From the NCBI RefSeq assembly GCF_009905435.1, contig NZ_JAAAMT010000008.1:62001-126000 (forward strand): a stretch of DNA of 64,000 nucleotides, written 5' to 3'. Positions 25,531 through 36,027 of this stretch are shown one piece after another; within the stretch, counting starts at the first letter, position 1; the number at the start of each line of letters is the position of its first letter. The DNA comes from Pseudomonas sp. R5(2019). GTDB lineage: Bacteria; Pseudomonadota; Gammaproteobacteria; Pseudomonadales; Pseudomonadaceae. The translations under genes and the position numbers were made by a program. The notes beneath the pieces were generated by a model. It saw nothing but the letters and a program-made list of their open reading frames with translations. It ran no database searches and had not been told where the DNA came from.

Positions 25531-28050
25531 ATGTCTGACGTAAAGCCTGGAGCCAAAACACCTAACCCCGACCATTACTTGATCTCCGCGAGTGGATTGC
25601 TGGGAGACCCCCCAACGAAATCGAGGACATTCACGAGTTTCGCAACGAGTTCGATAAGTTCTTCGATGAACAGCGCGACACGCCGCCCTCCGAGACCACA
25701 GACGTCCCTGCCGGCGATAGCCCGCAAACCAGGACCAAAGCCAAGACGCTCGACGAAGCGGCATTGGCACAGGAAATACAGGGGACACTGGATAACGACC
25801 CGGCCTTCAAGAAGGCCTTGGCTGAGGCTTACAACGCGTCCATTCCCGCTTCGGAGCTCACCACCAAGGGCGTTGGATCGAAGGCCAGGTCCAGCAATCT
25901 GCTCCTGGACCCGGGAGTGCTCGACGAGATGTTTCCGCCCGAGGACGAGGCACTCGCTCCATCCGATCAACAGGTCAAGTCCAGGGGCGTTCTGAGCTGG
26001 CTCGGTGTCGCCAAGTATGTCGCCAGAATTGTCATCGCGGTCGTCAAGCGACACGCCAACGGCAGGGACCATCCGGAGATCAACACCGTCGAGGATGATG
26101 GGTCCGAGAAGGTCAAGGTGCTGCAGATCTACGCCACACAGAAAAGAGGCAAAGCCCAGGAACGCATCCTGCCAGACTCTGATGGCAAAGCCGTCGGCCT
26201 GCTGACGCATGCGCTGCTGAAATCGCTGAGGGAGGCGCCGACCGATGTCGCTGGGCGCATCCCGTCGGTGACCTTGAAGGGCTATGTGGACCTGCACTGG
26301 TCGGATTGGTTTTCTGCTCCGGTGCCGCCGGCCCCTCGAATCATCACGCCCCAGGCCGGCGACATTTTCTTTCAATCACTCAAGCCGCTGTCCATCCAGG
26401 CATTCAGCCTTGCGGCAGGCACTGCCGACGGCACACAACTGAATCTGCAATCCAGCGTGCTCGCGGCCACCGGGACTGTCCGTGCCGATACCGTGGTCTG
26501 GATTGCAAACAACAGCGCCTGGAAGGTCGATATACCGCTGGAACCGCCCCAGGCCGACGGGCGCCGGGTGTTCAAGCTCAAGCTCTCGAACGACGAGCAC
26601 GTATTAAGCTTTCCTGGCACCTTGCGTGAAGCCGTGAAATTCGTTCCGGGGGACGCCAATGCCATTCCCGCCTACTTTGATCCAGCGGCCATTGAGCACC
26701 TTCGCACGGAGGTTGGCAAGCTGGGTATCCAGACGCTCGCGGGCACGCCGCTACTCGACCTCCAGGCAAGCGGCACCCTGGAGGCCGCGCAAGGGATGTT
26801 CATCCTCGACATTGCTCTGGAGGAGGGCGTGGTCGTGTTGACACAGGCATGTGCAAACGGCCGCAAGCGTTGCCTGCCGATTTACCTCCTCAAAGAGCGG
26901 GTAACGCACCTGTATCTCTTGTCACTTCGGGACCTTGACAGTCTCAAGCCGATTGAAATCAATCTGGACAATGCCGCGGTCATTTTTCAACACGGCGCCC
27001 AGGTAAGCGTGTGGACTCAAAATGCGCTCAAGCTTGAAGTGGCCCGCAAGGCGTTCAGTGCCGGTCGCACGATTTCAGGATGGGCCGGCAAAGACACTGC
27101 CTCGATTCATGCCACGGCAGCCTCCAATCCTCTGCTGGCCTTGATAGACGCCCAGCTTTGTCTCAAGAGCCCGCCTGGGTCGAACAATACACGGCTAGCG
27201 GCGCTCATCGACGCCAGCGCCGAAGTCCTCGGCAGCCACTTTCCTGATGTGATTGCCTTGCGCGCGGCCTATCGAGAGCTGACCGCTCGCGACGCGCTGC
27301 TACCCCCCCTCGACGCAGACCCTGGAAGCGTTGAGCGGTCCTCCTCTGCTTCGAAGGAGCTGGGAGCAGTTGGTGGCTGCCTATGGCGCAAGCAGGACAT
27401 TGAACCAGGTTATTCCGCAGCCCTGCGTCGTTGACGAGACCACCACCTGGTTCATCTGGTCGAGCGAACCTGAACCCGATAAACCCTTGGCGTCGGCTGT
27501 GCGAGTCGAAAAACCTGAAATCAGATCGACGTCATTCCTTGGAAGCCTGGCCGTTTCTGGCATGGCGCGGCTGGAGAAATACCTGCCGAAAAAAGCGAAG
27601 TTCAGCAAAATTTATGTGAGGCCTCCAGTCGTCATCGAAAACGACCTGCTTTCCATTGAGCTTGCCAGTCCTGTAGACGGAAGCCTCCTGCCATCAACGC
27701 TCGATGAAGCGGTGAAAAGCCTTGTCGCACTCGTTGAACGAGGGGAGCTGGAAAAGTGGCTTGATTGCATCCAGGACCTTGCCGAAAAGTTCTTGCCGGC
27801 CAACTCACCGTTGCGCAGCGACCCTGCGATCCAGCAACTGTTGATGAGCCTGCCCGTGGTGCTCGACAAAGCGTTCGTACGCACCTTCGGCACCGAGAAG
27901 CTTATCCGCCAAGTACTTGCCAGCCTCAAATTGCCTGATGAAAAAGTGGTTGCCATCGTCCGGAAACTGGCTTGCTTTGTCGTCGACGAAGGCGCTCGGG
28001 CAAATCTGGAGCAGATTATTCGCCTCGTCGTACAAGGCGAGGATAAGTGA
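25531..28050 (+). pseudogene. Long protein of the caspase locus, split by two poly-C frame changes
   Basis: The reading frame opened at 25531 continues smoothly only if one base is added in the C6 run at 25608-25613 (giving DPPNEIEDIHEFRNEFDKFF) and one removed in the C7 run at 27303-27309 (giving LPPSTQTLEALSGPPLL). The two changes cancel, and the joined protein would be about 839 residues. The fragments as written are 25764-27434 (556 residues) and 27331-28050 (239 residues). The segment LLTHALLKSLREAPTDVAGRIPSVTLKGYV resembles the end of a caspase domain, a weak inference. No signal peptide or membrane helix. Real mutation, phase variation or sequencing error cannot be told apart here. Confidence 0.7.
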
Positions 28051-28886
28051 GCCTGGCGCACAGACGTGAAGCTGAGCCGTGCACCTGTGGGAGCAGAGCT
28101 TGCTAGCGATGAGGCCAGCACAAGCAACAAAAAACGTGCCCGGGTAGACGCAGCTATCTGCGGCCCATTCAAGACCTTGACCGGTATTACCCCGCGTTAA
28201 TACCGGCAAACGACTGAACAGTGAGTGGTCGCGTCATAAGAGTTGATGTTAATACATGATCCCGTCATATTGGGCTCTAATAGCTGCCCTCAAATACCGC
28301 CTTTGAATACTGTAGATGCATCAAAATAACAGTCGCGCTCATTGCGTAAATTTCCGACGACATGTCGAGTTATTTTCAAAAGTGCGCCAGAAAAACAGCT
28401 GCTGGGATTTTGACGTCGTTTCACCAACTTTACACTGAGTGTAACATTTAAAAAATTTTGCAACGACAGTTGTAAAAGCGGTTTTGCACCGCTAACGTGC
28501 TTTACGTGTATTGAATACAAAAAGCGCCAGAGAAGTTGCTTCTTTTTGGTGCTTTGTTTTGACGGTCTCCGTGGCTATAGTTGATCTGTTTTTGTAAGTT
28601 GCTGATTGTCAAGGTTAAATATTCAACCCTGTAATCAGTCAGAAACTTGGCACTTACTTTGCTGTTCAATGTTCAAGATTGTGTCAAGACCCGTGTTTAC
28701 CGAGTTAAATGAGACAGTGCCCCCTGTGATGTATGTCGTACAGCACGCGAAGTTCTTCGCGTGCGGGTCGAGGAGTGAGTCGTACCTGACTGTCCAGTAG
28801 CGTTAGTTGGAACGGTAGAGCGACCGTTGGTCTGCGTGACAGATCGCTGGCGCTCTTGAATCAGGACATACGAGGAGATCTCACCC
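28051..28886. other. Long AT-rich region upstream of algD
   Basis: 836 bases without a supported gene. A lone REP-like unit begins at 28086 (TGTGGGAGC). From about 28200 the composition is notably AT-rich with runs such as AAAAAATTTTGCAACG, as in other Pseudomonas algD upstream regions, which bind several activators at a distance. I found no strict match to the AlgR box CCGTTCGTC. A 64-residue open frame at 28606-28800 is judged spurious. Confidence 0.55.
28643..28671 (+). promoter_or_regulatory. Candidate AlgU (sigma-22) promoter of the alginate operon
   Basis: AAACTT at 28643-28648, preceded by G, resembles the GAACTT -35 of AlgU/RpoE promoters, and TCAATG at 28666-28671 resembles the TCTGA/TCAAA -10 with a spacing of 17 bases. 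It lies about 215 bases upstream of algD, leaving a long leader, as known for algD in other pseudomonads. Assigned by pattern and position only. Confidence 0.45.
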
Positions 28887-30197
28887 ATGCGCATCAGCAT
28901 ATTGGGTCTGGGTTACGTGGGCGCTGTGTGTGCAGGTTGTCTCTGCGCGCGTGGTTATGACGTGGTTGGGGTGGATGTATCTCAGGTCAAAGTCGACCTG
29001 ATCAACCAAGGGAAATCACCAATCGTCGAGCCTGGCCTGGAAGCGCTGCTTGAGCTCGGTGTGAGTTTTGGTCGGTTGCGTGGTGTCTGCGATGTGAAAT
29101 CAGCCGTGATGGACACGGACATGTCGTTTGTCTGCGTGGGTACGCCCAGCAAGAAGAACGGTGACCTGGATCTGGTCTACATCGAGTCGGTCTGCCGTGA
29201 GATCGGCACGGCTATGCGCGAGAAGGATGGCTGGCACACGGTGGTGGTGCGCAGCACGGTGCTGCCAGGCACGGTCAAGAATGTCGTGATCCCGATCCTG
29301 GAAGACTGTTCCGGCAAGCAGGCCGGGATCGACTTCGGGGTAGCGATCAACCCTGAGTTCCTGCGCGAAAGCACCGCGATCAAGGATTTCCACAATCCCC
29401 CCATGACGGTGATCGGTGAACTCGACCAACGCAGTGGGGACATGCTCGTCTCGGTCTATCGGGAGCTGGATGCGCCGATCGTGCGCAGGAGCATCGAAGT
29501 AGCGGAGATGATCAAGTACACCTGCAACGTCTGGCACGCCACCAAGGTCAGCTTCGCCAACGAGATCGGCAACATCGCCAAGGCCGCCGGCGTGGACGGC
29601 CGCGATGTGATGGATGTGGTCTGCCAGGATACCAAGCTCAACCTCTCGCGTTATTACATGCGGCCAGGTTTTGCCTTCGGCGGTTCCTGCCTGCCCAAGG
29701 ATGTGCGCGCGCTGAACTACCGCGCCGGGCAACTGGACGTCGATCATCCGCTGCTGGCCTCGATCATGCGCAGCAATGTGGCGCAAGTGCAGCGAGCCTT
29801 CGACATCGTCGCCGGCATCGGCAAGCGGCGTATCGCGCTGCTGGGCCTGAGCTTCAAGGCGGGCACTGATGACCTGCGCGAAAGCCCATTGGTAGAACTG
29901 GCCGAGATGCTGATCGGCAAGGGCTACGACTTGCACATCTTCGACCGCAACGTGGAGTACGCGCGTATCCATGGGGCGAACAAGGAATACATCGAGTCGA
30001 AGATTCCTCATCTGGCGTCCTTGCTGCGTCCCGACCTTGCAGAGGTGATCGAACACGCCGATGTGATCGTGCTGGGCAACGGCGACGAGTCATTCCAGGC
30101 CATTGCGCAACAGGCCCCGGAAGGCAAACGGGTGGTCGATCTGGTGGGCTTCATGCTTGGCGTCAGTAACGATCAGCTCGAAGGCATCTGCTGGTAA
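28887..30197 (+). CDS. algD: GDP-mannose 6-dehydrogenase
   Basis: A 436-residue UDP-glucose/GDP-mannose dehydrogenase family enzyme that oxidises GDP-mannose to GDP-mannuronate with two NAD, the committed step of alginate synthesis. The Rossmann start [17 protein letters not shown], the [12 protein letters not shown] motif with the catalytic Cys, and the [15 protein letters not shown] segment are all present. The length equals that of the P. aeruginosa enzyme. It is first in the alginate operon, after an AGGAGATC ribosome site. Confidence 0.97.
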   Translation: MRISILGLGYVGAVCAGCLCARGYDVVGVDVSQVKVDLINQGKSPIVEPGLEALLELGVSFGRLRGVCDVKSAVMDTDMSFVCVGTPSKKNGDLDLVYIESVCREIGTAMREKDGWHTVVVRSTVLPGTVKNVVIPILEDCSGKQAGIDFGVAINPEFLRESTAIKDFHNPPMTVIGELDQRSGDMLVSVYRELDAPIVRRSIEVAEMIKYTCNVWHATKVSFANEIGNIAKAAGVDGRDVMDVVCQDTKLNLSRYYMRPGFAFGGSCLPKDVRALNYRAGQLDVDHPLLASIMRSNVAQVQRAFDIVAGIGKRRIALLGLSFKAGTDDLRESPLVELAEMLIGKGYDLHIFDRNVEYARIHGANKEYIESKIPHLASLLRPDLAEVIEHADVIVLGNGDESFQAIAQQAPEGKRVVDLVGFMLGVSNDQLEGICW

Positions 30198-30255
30198 AGC
30201 ATCGAGGGCGCTGCGCAAGCGCGCCTTGTGCAGAATTGAACCGGGGGCATGGGTG

Positions 30256-31737
30256 ATGGCGGATTCCAGGGATTACTTGCGCGAAGGTGCGGGGTGGTTG
30301 TTTTACATCGCGGCATTGATGGGGATTGCGCTGCTGTTGCCGCGCACCGTATTCGATCCCGAATCAAAGGATTTCCTCCTGCTGTTGGGGGCGGTCGGTA
30401 TCTGGCGCTATTCGATGGGCGCGATCCATTATCTGCGGGGCATGGTGTTCCTGTACCTGGTGTTTCCATGGTACCGCCGCAAGGTCAGTCGGCTAGGCGC
30501 CGGTGCCGACCCGTCGCAGGTGTTCCTGATGGTCACCAGCTTTCGCATCGATGCCATGACCACCGCCCAGGTCTACCGCTCGGTCATCGAGGAGGCCATC
30601 GGCTGTGGTTACCCGACCACCGTGGTTTGCTCCATCGTCGAGCTGGCCGATGAGCTGCTGATCAAGACGCTCTGGGAAAGCTGCAACCCGCCAGCGCACG
30701 TCAAGCTGGACTTCGTGCGCATTCCCGGCACCGGCAAGCGTGACGGCCTGGCCCATGGTTTTCGGGCCATCTCACGGCATATGCCCGACAGCAGTGCCGT
30801 GGTGGCGGTGGTGGATGGCGACACCGTGCTCACCCCAGGCCTTGTGCGCCGGTGCGTGCCCTGGTTCAAGCTGTTCCCGAACGTCGGCGGGTTGACCACC
30901 AACGAGTTCTGCGAAGTGCGTGGCAGCTACCTGATGAGCCAATGGCACAAGCTGCGCTTCGCCCAGCGCCATATCAACATGTGTTCGATGGCGCTGGGCA
31001 AGCGGGTGCTGACCATGACCGGGCGGATGTCGGTGTTCCGCGCCCAGGTGGTGACCCATCCGGGCTTTATCCAGGACGTGGAAAGCGACTACCTGGAACA
31101 TTGGCGCCTGGGTCGCTTCCGCTTTCTGACCGGCGATGACAAGTCCAGTTGGTACAGCCTGATGCGGCTGGGCTACGACACCTTTTATGTGCCCGATGCG
31201 GTCATCAACACGGTCGAGCATCCGCCGGAAAAGAGCTTCTTCAAGGCCAGCCGCAAACTGATGTTCCGCTGGTACGGCAACAACCTGCGGCAGAACTCGC
31301 GGGCCCTGCACCTGGGCGCCAACCGCCTGGGATGGTTCACCTCACTGGTGCTGTTCGACCAGCGGGTGACGATGTGGGCCAGCCTGCTCGGGCCGTCGGT
31401 GGCGATCATCGCCAGCCTCAAATACAGCATGGCCTACCTGCTGGTGTACGTGCTGTGGGTCGGCGTTACCCGCTTGCTCCTGAGCCTGTTGTTGCTGGCA
31501 TCGAAGCACCCGGTGGGGCCTGCGTATCCATTGATTCTCTATTACAACCAGCTGGTCGGAGCGGTGGTGAAGATCTACGTGTTCTTTCGCCTGGACCGTC
31601 AGTCCTGGACGCGCCAGAACACTCGGCTCGACCGCGGCCTGGCGCGCTATCAGCGCTGGTTCAACACCTGGTCTTCGCGGGCCATGACGTTCTCGGCTGC
31701 CAGTGTGTATGGGGCCTTTTTGATGTGGATCGTGTAG
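30256..31737 (+). CDS. alg8: Alginate synthase catalytic subunit, GT2 family
   Basis: A 493-residue inner-membrane glycosyltransferase that polymerises mannuronate. It has N-terminal membrane helices ([17 protein letters not shown]), a cytoplasmic GT2 domain with [13 protein letters not shown] (D-x-D type) and [13 protein letters not shown], and C-terminal membrane helices. I start at the ATG at 30256; a GTG codon directly precedes it in frame. The longer open frame runs back into algD. It works with Alg44, which senses c-di-GMP. Confidence 0.95.
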   Translation: MADSRDYLREGAGWLFYIAALMGIALLLPRTVFDPESKDFLLLLGAVGIWRYSMGAIHYLRGMVFLYLVFPWYRRKVSRLGAGADPSQVFLMVTSFRIDAMTTAQVYRSVIEEAIGCGYPTTVVCSIVELADELLIKTLWESCNPPAHVKLDFVRIPGTGKRDGLAHGFRAISRHMPDSSAVVAVVDGDTVLTPGLVRRCVPWFKLFPNVGGLTTNEFCEVRGSYLMSQWHKLRFAQRHINMCSMALGKRVLTMTGRMSVFRAQVVTHPGFIQDVESDYLEHWRLGRFRFLTGDDKSSWYSLMRLGYDTFYVPDAVINTVEHPPEKSFFKASRKLMFRWYGNNLRQNSRALHLGANRLGWFTSLVLFDQRVTMWASLLGPSVAIIASLKYSMAYLLVYVLWVGVTRLLLSLLLLASKHPVGPAYPLILYYNQLVGAVVKIYVFFRLDRQSWTRQNTRLDRGLARYQRWFNTWSSRAMTFSAASVYGAFLMWIV

Positions 31738-31809
31738 CGCAAAGAAAAAAATCAACCCCGATTCTGACCTGCCGGGTCGACCTTAATTGTGGATGGGATG
31801 GGACGCGTT

Positions 31810-33009
31810 ATGAGCACAGCCAGCATTGCGATGAGTAACGATGTCGTACACGAGTCGGAAGTACAGCGTCAGCACGTGCGGCTGAAACTTCCGGCCAAGC
31901 TCAAGTTCTACGGGCCGGACCGCGAGATGCTCGAATGTGAGCTGCTCGACCTGTCGGCCGGTGGCTTCAGCCTGTATCAACCGGATTCGCCGTTCATCTT
32001 GGGGCGCCAGCACAAAGGCAAACTGGTGTTTCAGGTCGATGGGCTGGGGTTGGCCATCGATGTGGAGTTTGTCGTGCGCTCGTTCAGCGACGATGGGGAG
32101 CGGGTGGGATGCGAATTCCAGAACCTGCGCCCACGAGAGATCGCGGCACTGCGCTACCTGATCACGGCCTATCTCTCGGGCGTGGTCATCAGCCTGGGGG
32201 ATATGCTCGCGACCCTGCAGCGCGAAAACTTCACCAAGCCACGCAAGCACGACAGTGGCAGCAGCCTGGGCTTTTTCGGGCGCTTGCGGGCGACCACCTT
32301 GAGCCTGCTGATTTTCCTGGTGGGGCTGTGTGCCTTTGGCTTTGTGCTGTACCAGTTGTACGGCGTTTACTTTGTCACCCACGCCGAGTCGGCGCGGGTC
32401 AACGTCCCTGGCCAGTTGATCGGCTTGCCCCGTGACGGCAGCGTCACGGCGCTGGCCAAGGTCGGGGCGGTGGTGGCCAAGGGCGCGCCGCTGGCGAGCT
32501 TCTCCGCATCCTTGCTGGATGTGATGAAGGGCAATCTGCCACCGGGGCAGGCGACCCCGGAAAACCTCGAGCGTCTGTTCAGCCGCACGCTGCAGGGTTC
32601 GCTGACCAGCCCATGCGATTGCCGGGTGGTGGCGCAACTGGTGCCCGACGGCCAGGTCGTCGGCAAGGGCACCACGGTGTTCGAATTGATGCCGACCAAC
32701 GGCGTGGCGACCATCGAAGCACGCTTTCCCTACAAAAACTTTTCCAGGATCCAGCCCGGCAAGGGGGTGAATTTCCAGGTGGTCGGCGAAGAACAGTCAC
32801 GCAGCGGCAAGATCACCACGGTGATGCTGGACAACGGCGGGCTGGCTTCGGATCTGCGGGTCACCATCGTGCCTGACAGCGCCTTGCAGACAGAACTGGC
32901 CGGCCGCCCGGTGGAAGTCAGCATCGAAAACCTGCCGATCGGCAACTGGTTGAGTGAGGCCTGGGCCAACAACAACTGGATCAACAAAGTCATGGCGGCG
33001 ACAAAATGA
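31810..33009 (+). CDS. alg44: Alginate co-polymerase with PilZ domain
   Basis: A 399-residue inner-membrane protein. An N-terminal PilZ domain carries the c-di-GMP motifs Arg20-x3-Arg24 (RQHVR) and DLSAGG from Asp47. One membrane helix follows near residue 165 (TLSLLIFLVGLCAFGFVLY), then a periplasmic HlyD-like domain. c-di-GMP binding activates polymerisation by Alg8. The start is uncertain: ATGs at 31798, 31810 and 31831 are in frame and none has a strong ribosome site. Confidence 0.93.
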   Translation: MSTASIAMSNDVVHESEVQRQHVRLKLPAKLKFYGPDREMLECELLDLSAGGFSLYQPDSPFILGRQHKGKLVFQVDGLGLAIDVEFVVRSFSDDGERVGCEFQNLRPREIAALRYLITAYLSGVVISLGDMLATLQRENFTKPRKHDSGSSLGFFGRLRATTLSLLIFLVGLCAFGFVLYQLYGVYFVTHAESARVNVPGQLIGLPRDGSVTALAKVGAVVAKGAPLASFSASLLDVMKGNLPPGQATPENLERLFSRTLQGSLTSPCDCRVVAQLVPDGQVVGKGTTVFELMPTNGVATIEARFPYKNFSRIQPGKGVNFQVVGEEQSRSGKITTVMLDNGGLASDLRVTIVPDSALQTELAGRPVEVSIENLPIGNWLSEAWANNNWINKVMAATK

Positions 33010-34406
33010 ACGGTACCTGGCGATCGGGGTTTCAGTGGACGGCATTGGCCGCGGCGTTGGCGCTGGTTCAAGGCTGCGGCAGCTTGCCGGATGAAGGCTT
33101 GGCGCGCCAAGCCATGGCACGCGGCGATTTTCAGACCGCGCGCCAGAACTATGCGGCCCTGGCCGAAGACGGTTATGCCGATGCCCAGGCCGGCATGGGC
33201 GACCTGACTGCGTCGGCGGGCGATCCGGCGAGCCTGAAAGCCGCCGAAGTCCTGTACCGGCAGGCCGCACCGGAGTCGCTCAAAGCGCAGTCGCGCCTGG
33301 GGCGTTTGATCTTGCGGCAGGGGCCGACGGACCCTGCGCAAGTGCGCGAGGCCCGGCAGCTGTTGGAAGGCGCGCTGGCCAAAAACGAGTTCAGTGCGGT
33401 GGTGCCGCTGACGCTGTTGTACCTGAGCTACCCGCAACTGGTGCCTGGCGTGAACCCGCAGCAGCAGGTCGATGCCTGGCGCGCCCAAGGCATTGTCGAG
33501 GCCGATCTGGCGCAGATCCTGATCTACCGCAACCAGGGCACCTACCAGGCGCACCTGCGGCGGATCGAAACGATGTGCCAAGCCCGGCTTGCAGTGCTCG
33601 ATGCCTGCTATGTCGAACTGGCCACGATCTACCGCATGCGCGCCGATTCCAAGGCCCAGGCGCAGCTGTTGGTGCAATTGCGCCAGGGCTGGCGCGAGGG
33701 GCGGGTGGCGCCCTTGCGGGTCGAGTCGGTGGCGCGCGTGCTGTCGACACTCACCCTGGAAGGGCCAGCCGATGCCCAGGCCGCCCAGCGCCTGCTCGAG
33801 GAACTGGCGCCGGTCTATGCGCCGGCCTGGACCAGCCTGGCACGCCTGATCAACGACTACCCGGCGCAGGGCGATGCGCCGCAATTGCTGACGGCCTTGC
33901 AGCGTGGACGCGACGCGGGCGACTCACGTGCGCAGTTGCTGACGGGCAGACTGTACTACCTTGGTAAGTGGTTGCCCCAGGACCCGCGTCAGGCCGAGGC
34001 GCATTTGCTCAAGGCGGCCGCGGCCGGCGAGCTCGGTGCGCATTACTACCTGGGCCAGTTGTATCGGCGCGGGTTCCTGGGGCAGGTCGAACCGCAAAAG
34101 GCCTTGCAGCATTTGCTGCTGGCGGCCCGCAGCGGCTCGCCCAGCGCCGACCTGGCCTTGGCACGGATGTTTTCCGAGGCCCGCGGGATCAAGGTCAATC
34201 GAGTCAATGCGTTTGTCTTTGCGCAACTGGCGCAACGGCAGGGTGTGCTAGAGGCGGCACCCGTGCTGTTGACCCTGCACTCGGCGCTGACACCGGCAGA
34301 AAGGAAAATCGCTCAGCCCTTGCTTGAGGGTGAAACCCAAGCTCGCCTGACAGGCGCTGCGCTTGCCAGGTTGCAAACTCCGGAAAATGGACAGGACTTA
34401 CTATGA
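33006..34406 (+). CDS. algK: Alginate export lipoprotein, TPR/Sel1-like
   Basis: A 466-residue outer-membrane lipoprotein. The signal peptide ends at a lipobox LVQGC with the lipidated Cys24. The mature part is made of TPR/Sel1-like helical repeats (for example [28 protein letters not shown]). AlgK helps place the AlgE pore and links it to the periplasmic modification complex. Four-base overlaps with alg44 and algE indicate coupling. Confidence 0.94.
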   Translation: MNGTWRSGFQWTALAAALALVQGCGSLPDEGLARQAMARGDFQTARQNYAALAEDGYADAQAGMGDLTASAGDPASLKAAEVLYRQAAPESLKAQSRLGRLILRQGPTDPAQVREARQLLEGALAKNEFSAVVPLTLLYLSYPQLVPGVNPQQQVDAWRAQGIVEADLAQILIYRNQGTYQAHLRRIETMCQARLAVLDACYVELATIYRMRADSKAQAQLLVQLRQGWREGRVAPLRVESVARVLSTLTLEGPADAQAAQRLLEELAPVYAPAWTSLARLINDYPAQGDAPQLLTALQRGRDAGDSRAQLLTGRLYYLGKWLPQDPRQAEAHLLKAAAAGELGAHYYLGQLYRRGFLGQVEPQKALQHLLLAARSGSPSADLALARMFSEARGIKVNRVNAFVFAQLAQRQGVLEAAPVLLTLHSALTPAERKIAQPLLEGETQARLTGAALARLQTPENGQDLL

Positions 34407-35833
34407 AGCAGACATTGTGGGCAGGTTGTGGTCTAGGGTTGTCGCTGCTTTGCAGTAGCGGTCTGGCGTTGGCAGACGAGGCACCGAAGAACTTCGGTGT
34501 GGATGTGAAGCTCACCGGTGAATCCCAGGAAGACCGTGATCTGGGCACCGCGCCCGGTGGCACGGTCAATGGCGTCGGTATCGACGTGCGGCCCTGGGCC
34601 TTCGGCCTGTGGGGCAACTGGAGTGCCTACATCATGGGCCAGGGGGTGGCGGCCACCGATACCATCGACACTGATCAGGTCAATAACGGTGTCGACAACG
34701 CCGACGCACGCGAGGCTGACGACAGCTACCTGGCCCTGCGCGAATTCTGGATCGATTACTCGGGGATCACCGCCTACCCCGGCGAGCACCTGCGCCTGGG
34801 GCGCCAGCGCTTGCGCGAGGAGACTGGCCAGTGGATGGACAGCAACATCGAAGCGCTCAACTGGAGCTTCGAGACCACCCTGCTGCGTGCCCACCTTGGC
34901 GTCGCTCAGCGCTTTTCCGACTACCGCACTGACTACAGCGACCTGGCGCCCGAGGACGAAGACCGCACCCACGGCTTCGGGGATATTTCCACCCAATGGC
35001 TGCCCAATAACTGGATAGGGCTTCGCGTGCACCACGTCGAAGACAGCGGCAGCCTGCCAAACCCGGGCGAGCAGGTCGAAGTACTGGACAAAAGCTATAC
35101 CGGCAACCTGACCTGGGTTGGCCTTGAAACCAACGGCGATGGCTACAACTACCGCTCCACGATGCCGGTCAACTACTGGATCAATGGCACCTGGCTGACC
35201 GGCAACCGCGACAACCTCAGCAGCAGGACGGACGTCAATGGCAACCGCATCGCGGTGGGCAGTAACAAAGGCGACGTCAACACCTGGGCCGCCGACCTGG
35301 GCCTGCGCTGGAACATCAATGACAGCTGGCGCCTGGGTGCGGCCGCGGCCCGTGGCGAAGGCGGTGGTGTCGACAAGGAAGACCAGTTCCAGCAGACCGG
35401 CCTGCACAGCAACCGCTCCAGCTACACCGGTACCCGGTCGCGGGTGCACCGCTTCGGCGAAGCCTTTCGCGGTGAGCTGAGTAACCTCCAGTCGGCGACG
35501 CTGTTTGGCGCCTGGCAGCTGCGTGATGACTACGACGCCAGTCTCGTCTATCACCGCTTCTGGCGGGTCGATGAGCTGCAGGAGACCGGCGACAACGGAA
35601 TCATCAACACCGTCCTGGTCGATGGTGAAAAGGACCTGGGCCAGGAAGTCGATCTGGTCCTGACCAAGTACTTCAAGCAGGGCCTGTTGCCGTCAAGCAT
35701 GGTCGACTGGGTGGATGAACCTTCAGCGCTGGTCCGTTTGCGCGTCGGGGTGTTCCTCCCGGGCGACGCCTACGCCGATGACACCGACTCGAGCATGCAC
35801 CGGGCATTCCTGGATTTCGTCTGGAAAATCTAA
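34403..35833 (+). CDS. algE: Alginate outer-membrane export porin
   Basis: A 476-residue beta-barrel protein. A signal peptide ends near LALADE; the mature part has the AlgE features [50 protein letters not shown] and a terminal strand [11 protein letters not shown]. It forms the 18-stranded pore through which alginate leaves the cell. A REP doublet separates it from algG. Confidence 0.95.
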   Translation: MKQTLWAGCGLGLSLLCSSGLALADEAPKNFGVDVKLTGESQEDRDLGTAPGGTVNGVGIDVRPWAFGLWGNWSAYIMGQGVAATDTIDTDQVNNGVDNADAREADDSYLALREFWIDYSGITAYPGEHLRLGRQRLREETGQWMDSNIEALNWSFETTLLRAHLGVAQRFSDYRTDYSDLAPEDEDRTHGFGDISTQWLPNNWIGLRVHHVEDSGSLPNPGEQVEVLDKSYTGNLTWVGLETNGDGYNYRSTMPVNYWINGTWLTGNRDNLSSRTDVNGNRIAVGSNKGDVNTWAADLGLRWNINDSWRLGAAAARGEGGGVDKEDQFQQTGLHSNRSSYTGTRSRVHRFGEAFRGELSNLQSATLFGAWQLRDDYDASLVYHRFWRVDELQETGDNGIINTVLVDGEKDLGQEVDLVLTKYFKQGLLPSSMVDWVDEPSALVRLRVGVFLPGDAYADDTDSSMHRAFLDFVWKI

Positions 35834-35852
35834 CCACAGGCTTGCCCACCCG

Positions 35853-35956
35853 GTAGGAGCCGGGCTTGCCCGCGAAAGAAGGCGCCGCTTTCTTCCTGAC
35901 CCACCGCGGCGTCTGAAATCGCGGGCGAGCCGGAACGCCGGACCGCCGGCTCCTAC
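35853..35956. repeat. REP doublet inside the alginate operon
   Basis: GTAGGAGCCGG (35853-35863) and its inverse complement (35946-35956) bound two REP-like palindromes, including GCTTGCCCGCGA and a matching TCGCGGGCGAGC. It sits in the 194-base gap between algE and algG, where transcripts of REP pairs commonly form stable hairpins that affect mRNA decay. Confidence 0.8.
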
Positions 35957-36027
35957 AGGGGGCGGGGTGTCGTTCAGGGTGTGGCCTTTGTACCGATAAG
36001 TTGCGTTCAATTTGATGAGTGAGGCTT

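Noticed and set aside
25575..26375. 266-residue minus-strand frame opposite the frameshifted gene
   Set aside because: It exists because the plus-strand gene has high GC at third positions. The plus-strand frame after correction is continuous and has an ideal ribosome site.
28606..28800. 64-residue open frame upstream of algD
   Set aside because: It lies across the predicted algD promoter and leader and lacks a ribosome site.
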